A DNA stretch of 7,909 nucleotides from Fimbriimonadales bacterium (GTDB taxonomy: Bacteria; Armatimonadota; Fimbriimonadia; Fimbriimonadales; Fimbriimonadaceae): NCBI GenBank assembly GCA_026392145.1, contig JAPLCS010000100.1, forward strand, positions 1 through 7,909. The letters run 5' to 3'. The notes below the pieces were generated by a model. It was not told where the DNA came from. It saw nothing but the letters and a program-made list of their open reading frames with translations, and did no database searches. The position numbers were made by a program, and so were the translations under genes. Shown here piece by piece: positions 5,859 to 7,909 of this stretch (its first letter is position 1; every line of letters begins with the position of its first letter).

Positions 5859-6352
5859 TGTTGATGCCTAAACGAACCAAAGAAGGCCGAAGAAAGATGT
5901 TCCGAGGTCGGATGAAAGGTCGAGCCACACAAGGTAACAATGTTGACTTTGGCGATTACGCCATCGTTGCCATGGAACCAGCATGGGTCACCAGCCGACA
6001 AATCGAAGCAGCTCGTATCGCAATGACCCGACACATCAAACGAGGTGGTAAGGTCTGGATTCGAATCTTCCCCCACAAGTCGTACACTAAGAAGCCACTC
6101 GAAACCCGGATGGGTAAAGGTAAAGCAGGGGTTGAAGGATGGGTAGCCGTCGTCAAACCAGGCAGAGTCCTCTTCGAAATGAACGGAGTAAACGTGGACC
6201 TTGCAAGAGAAGCTATGCGACTCGCCATCTACAAGATGCCGATGCGATGTAAGTTCTTTACCAAGGACGAACTGGAAGCGTACAACCGACTGAATAACTT
6301 CGGTGGGAACTACACGCAAGACGAAGCACCAAAGGAGGCAGCCGCCGAATAA
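5858..6352 (+). CDS. rplP: 50S ribosomal protein L16
   Basis: This 164-residue L16 contacts the A-site tRNA elbow and organises helices around the peptidyl-transferase and GTPase centres. MLMPKR (1-6), [18 protein letters not shown] (43-60), [16 protein letters not shown] (65-80) and [20 protein letters not shown] (82-101) are the family blocks. Arg84 matches the arginine hydroxylated by RoxA/YcfD in E. coli. The body ends about residue 142. The last 20 residues form an Asn/Gly then Ala/Glu-rich tail beyond the usual 137 or so. The first ATG (5858) is chosen because MLMPKR is typical of the family and AAGGAG at 5842-5847 is 10 bases away. The second ATG at 5864 would be 16 bases away. The start shares TAATG with the rpsC stop. 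Confidence 0.97.
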   Translation: MLMPKRTKEGRRKMFRGRMKGRATQGNNVDFGDYAIVAMEPAWVTSRQIEAARIAMTRHIKRGGKVWIRIFPHKSYTKKPLETRMGKGKAGVEGWVAVVKPGRVLFEMNGVNVDLAREAMRLAIYKMPMRCKFFTKDELEAYNRLNNFGGNYTQDEAPKEAAAE

Positions 6353-6370
6353 GGAGGCTTTGAAATCACG

Positions 6371-6589
6371 ATGAAAAATCTCAAAGCAAAAGATCTCCGG
6401 AATCAAACCGTGGAAGAACTCGAAGCGATGGTTCTCGCAGAGCAAGCAGCAATGTATAAAGCTCGACGAGACCTCGTCTTCCGACAACTCACCGATACCG
6501 CGAGTTTCAAAGTTCGACGTCACAACATCGCCCGAATCCTCACGGTTATCGGCGAAAAGAAGAGAGCTTCTGAAGGAGCAAACGCGTAA
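6371..6589 (+). CDS. rpmC: 50S ribosomal protein L29
   Basis: The 72-residue, mostly helical product is L29, a small protein beside L23 at the tunnel exit. [18 protein letters not shown] near the start and the family core around [24 protein letters not shown] (37-60) identify it. Length is normal (about 60-72). AAGGAGG (6351-6357), the strongest ribosome binding site in the window, overlaps the rplP stop but is 13 bases from the ATG, slightly long. No alternative in-frame start lies closer: the TTG at 6360 hits a stop at once. The stop overlaps rpsQ as TAATG. Confidence 0.95.
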   Translation: MKNLKAKDLRNQTVEELEAMVLAEQAAMYKARRDLVFRQLTDTASFKVRRHNIARILTVIGEKKRASEGANA

Positions 6590-6855
6590 TGGCAGAGAAC
6601 TCAGTAAACCGAAACCGTCGTAAAACCCGACAAGGAATTGTCGTTTCCAACAAAATGGAAAAGACAGTCGTTGTCAAAATCGAACGACGAGTACAACACC
6701 CTCTCTATGGAAAGGTCGTTATCCGAACTGAAAAGTTCAAGGCACACGACCTCCTCAACTGCGACGAAGGAGACCGAGTCGAAATCATGGAAACACGCCC
6801 AATCTCGAAAGATAAAAAGTGGCGAGTAACCCAGATTCTCGAAAAGGTCAAGTAA
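6589..6855 (+). CDS. rpsQ: 30S ribosomal protein S17
   Basis: The 88-residue protein is S17, an OB-fold primary binder of the 16S 5' domain. The family pattern is complete: [21 protein letters not shown] (11-31), [11 protein letters not shown] (34-44), the KFKAHD segment (49-54), [20 protein letters not shown] (61-80) and a short basic end. AAGGAG (6573-6578) is 10 bases upstream, inside rpmC, and the start shares TAATG with the rpmC stop. It is the last gene of the classical S10 group. A perfect 9-bp inverted repeat follows its stop at 6862-6893. Confidence 0.97.
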   Translation: MAENSVNRNRRKTRQGIVVSNKMEKTVVVKIERRVQHPLYGKVVIRTEKFKAHDLLNCDEGDRVEIMETRPISKDKKWRVTQILEKVK

Positions 6856-6861
6856 TCAATC

Positions 6862-6893
6862 GGTTCCGATAAGCCGAAAAGCTCATCGGAACC
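6862..6893 (+). terminator. Hairpin at the S10/spc boundary; weak terminator or processing/control site
   Basis: GGTTCCGAT (6862-6870) and ATCGGAACC (6885-6893) are perfectly complementary. AGC/GCT inside the loop can add three more pairs past an A-C mismatch, closing a CGAAAA loop. The element begins 6 bases after the rpsQ stop. The downstream bases (CACTCTT) are only modestly T-rich, so full termination is doubtful. Partial termination, RNase processing or protein binding are alternatives. I see no convincing promoter for rplN in 6894-6949. Confidence 0.55.
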
Positions 6894-6949
6894 CACTCTT
6901 CAAGCCTACTGCCCAACGAGGCAATGGCCGCTGAACAAGGAAAGAAAAA

Positions 6950-7321
6950 ATGATCCAACAATTTACACGATTAAAAGTTGCGGACAACTCGGGTGCACGT
7001 GAAGTCATGTGTATTCGCGTTCTCAAAGGTTCGCAACCACGCTACGGCCGCGTCGGAGACGTCATCGTAGCTGCAGTAAAAACTGCAACCCCAAACATGC
7101 CCGTCAAAAAGGGAGATGTCGTTCGTTGCGTTATCGTTCGAACGAAAACTGCCTGCCGACGAGCTGACGGATCCACACTCCGATTCGATGAAAACGCCTG
7201 CGTTGTCATCAACCCAAACAACGGAGAACCACGAGGAACCCGTATCTTTGGACCAGTTGCTCGAGAACTTCGAGATAGCAACTACATGAAGATTGTTTCT
7301 CTCGCTCCGGAGGTGCTGTAA
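6950..7321 (+). CDS. rplN: 50S ribosomal protein L14
   Basis: The 123-residue product is L14, which binds 23S domain V, forms inter-subunit bridges and is the docking site of the silencing factor RsfS. Almost every family position is present: [19 protein letters not shown] (1-19), [20 protein letters not shown] (21-40), [14 protein letters not shown] (53-66), [18 protein letters not shown] (71-88) and [13 protein letters not shown] (96-108). It has a one- to two-residue longer C-terminus than E. coli. AAGGA at 6937-6941 is 8 bases from the ATG. This is the first gene of the spc group in E. coli, and here too it is set off by a 94-base spacer with a hairpin. Its arginines use CGC and CGT more than the neighbours (about 8 CGA of 14). 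Confidence 0.98.
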   Translation: MIQQFTRLKVADNSGAREVMCIRVLKGSQPRYGRVGDVIVAAVKTATPNMPVKKGDVVRCVIVRTKTACRRADGSTLRFDENACVVINPNNGEPRGTRIFGPVARELRDSNYMKIVSLAPEVL

Positions 7322-7722
7322 TGCCAACCAAAGCTGAACTCAAAAAACTCGCAAACCCAGTCAAGCTCAAAGTGCGACGAGGCGACAAAGTCATGATTAT
7401 CGCAGGTAAAGACAAAGGTCAAATCGGTTACATCGCTGCTGTGTCACCCAAGGAAAACAAGGTAATCGTTCTCAAGGAAAACCCAGAGAACCCAGATCAG
7501 CCGCTTCCATTGAACCAGGTAATCAAGCACCGAAAGGCAAAGCAACAAGGCGAGCGAAGTGCACGAATCGCGCTTCCATCACCCATCAACATCTCAAATG
7601 TTATGGTTTTGGATCCGAAAACCGGGCAACCAACTCGAATTGGTCGACGCAAAGAAGGCGATAACCTCGTCCGCTACGCTAAGAAGTCTGGCGAAGTCAT
7701 TAAAACCGACGATTCCAAGTAA
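7321..7722 (+). CDS. rplX: 50S ribosomal protein L24
   Basis: The 133-residue product is L24, an assembly initiator at the 5' end of 23S rRNA. The KOW motif is clear at 19-38 (RRGDKVMIIAGKDKGQIGYI), and PINISNVMVLDPKTGQPTRIG (88-108) is the conserved second half. It is longer than the usual 104 residues in two places. There is a basic N-terminal extension of about 12 residues before VKLKVRRGD. There is also an insertion around 52-85 (Asn/Pro-rich, then HRKAKQQGERSAR) between the KOW domain and ISNV. GGAGGT at 7309-7314 is 6 bases from the ATG, which overlaps the rplN stop as TAATG. A structured 101-base spacer follows. Confidence 0.96.
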   Translation: MPTKAELKKLANPVKLKVRRGDKVMIIAGKDKGQIGYIAAVSPKENKVIVLKENPENPDQPLPLNQVIKHRKAKQQGERSARIALPSPINISNVMVLDPKTGQPTRIGRRKEGDNLVRYAKKSGEVIKTDDSK

Positions 7723-7726
7723 TCAA

Positions 7727-7815
7727 GTCTCCCCACAGAGACAGTCAACCGCCCTCGGTTGAAACGAAATAACGGTGCGAGTGAGGGCACTCGCACTCCT
7801 GGTCAGAAATCAGGA
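7727..7815 (+). promoter_or_regulatory. Cluster of four consecutive hairpins in the rplX-rplE spacer (candidate r-protein control element)
   Basis: Four inverted repeats run head to tail. The first is GTCTC/GAGAC (7727-7731 with 7738-7742). The second is TCAACCG/CGGTTGA (7745-7751 with 7756-7762, CCCT loop). The third is GTGCGAGTG/CACTCGCAC (7775-7783 with 7788-7796, AGGG loop). The fourth is TCCTG/CAGGA (7797-7801 with 7811-7815). All stems are perfect. The right arm of the fourth contains AGGA, the rplE ribosome binding site, 8 bases before the ATG. No T-run follows the strong third hairpin, so control of rplE translation is likelier than termination. In E. coli, S8 represses the spc operon by binding the mRNA around the rplE start, so the position is suggestive. 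Confidence 0.6.
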
Positions 7816-7823
7816 AATAAACC

Positions 7824-7909
7824 ATGGCAAAGAAAACTAAAGAACCAGAAGTCCACGCACCAAGTGGAACCCTTCCGAAGTCACGACTTCGAGAAAAATA
7901 CGCGAAAGA
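7824..7909 (+). CDS. rplE: 50S ribosomal protein L5, N-terminal fragment cut by the window edge
   Basis: Only 28 complete codons are visible, starting MAKKTKEPEVHAPSGTLPKS and then RLREKYAK. The last part matches the usual L5 N-terminus (RLKEKY followed by an acidic residue). The preceding 20 residues are an extra Lys/Pro-rich N-terminal extension. L5 binds 5S rRNA in the central protuberance. Its place after rplX is the conserved spc order and supports the call. AGGA (7812-7815) is 8 bases before the ATG and lies in the arm of a hairpin. The remaining 150 or so residues lie outside the window. Confidence 0.88.
   Translation, partial: MAKKTKEPEVHAPSGTLPKSRLREKYAK

Noticed and set aside
5855..6523. 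222-codon minus-strand frame opposite rplP and rpmC
   Set aside because: Antisense shadow of two clear r-protein genes; Phe/Ser/His-rich composition and no family resemblance.
7775..7815. Strong hairpin after rplX as an intrinsic terminator
   Set aside because: No T-run follows the 9-bp stem, and the next hairpin arm overlaps the rplE ribosome binding site, so a translational role fits better.
1..7909. Mobile element, CRISPR array, tRNA or rRNA gene, or defence system
   Set aside because: No transposase, integrase, spaced direct repeats, cloverleaf or rRNA signature was seen; essentially all long sequence is accounted for by housekeeping genes.

Overview
The window is a bacterial ribosomal-protein locus covering nearly the whole S10 cluster and the start of the spc cluster. 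Two unrelated housekeeping genes lie to its left. By eye the base composition is roughly half GC. Every complete gene ends in TAA, and arginine is written mostly as CGA, even in genes that should be very highly expressed. Gene order and protein sequences are clearly bacterial. The phylum cannot be fixed from this sequence: several universally conserved r-protein loops (L2, L3, L4) carry uncommon substitutions, pointing to a divergent, probably little-cultured lineage. Armatimonadota (Fimbriimonadia-like) is a low-confidence guess.

Left part: the 5' portion of mutM (formamidopyrimidine-DNA glycosylase) lies on the minus strand and runs off the left edge. It is divergent from pdxH (pyridoxamine 5'-phosphate oxidase) on the plus strand, with 92 bp between the start codons. 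A 276-bp non-coding stretch follows pdxH. It holds a candidate sigma70-type promoter and a leader of about 185 nt with hairpins in front of rplC. rpsJ (S10), normally the first gene of this operon, is not here.

Centre and right: rplC-rplD-rplW-rplB-rpsS-rplV-rpsC-rplP-rpmC-rpsQ (L3, L4, L23, L2, S19, L22, S3, L16, L29, S17), then rplN-rplX-rplE (L14, L24, L5, the last cut by the right edge). Six of the twelve junctions are one-base TAATG stop/start overlaps, indicating tight translational coupling. The coupling is broken at three places, each carrying an inverted repeat: rplB/rpsS (117 bp), rpsQ/rplN (94 bp, exactly the classical S10/spc boundary) and rplX/rplE (101 bp). The rplX/rplE spacer holds four consecutive hairpins, the last of which pairs with the rplE ribosome binding site.

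The ribosomal genes work as one co-expressed unit supplying 30S and 50S proteins in balance. mutM (DNA repair) and pdxH (vitamin B6 salvage) are simply neighbours. I see no mobile element, CRISPR array, tRNA/rRNA gene, toxin-antitoxin or defence system. The interest lies in the candidate r-protein mRNA control structures and in lineage-specific protein tails and loops, not in a new gene system.
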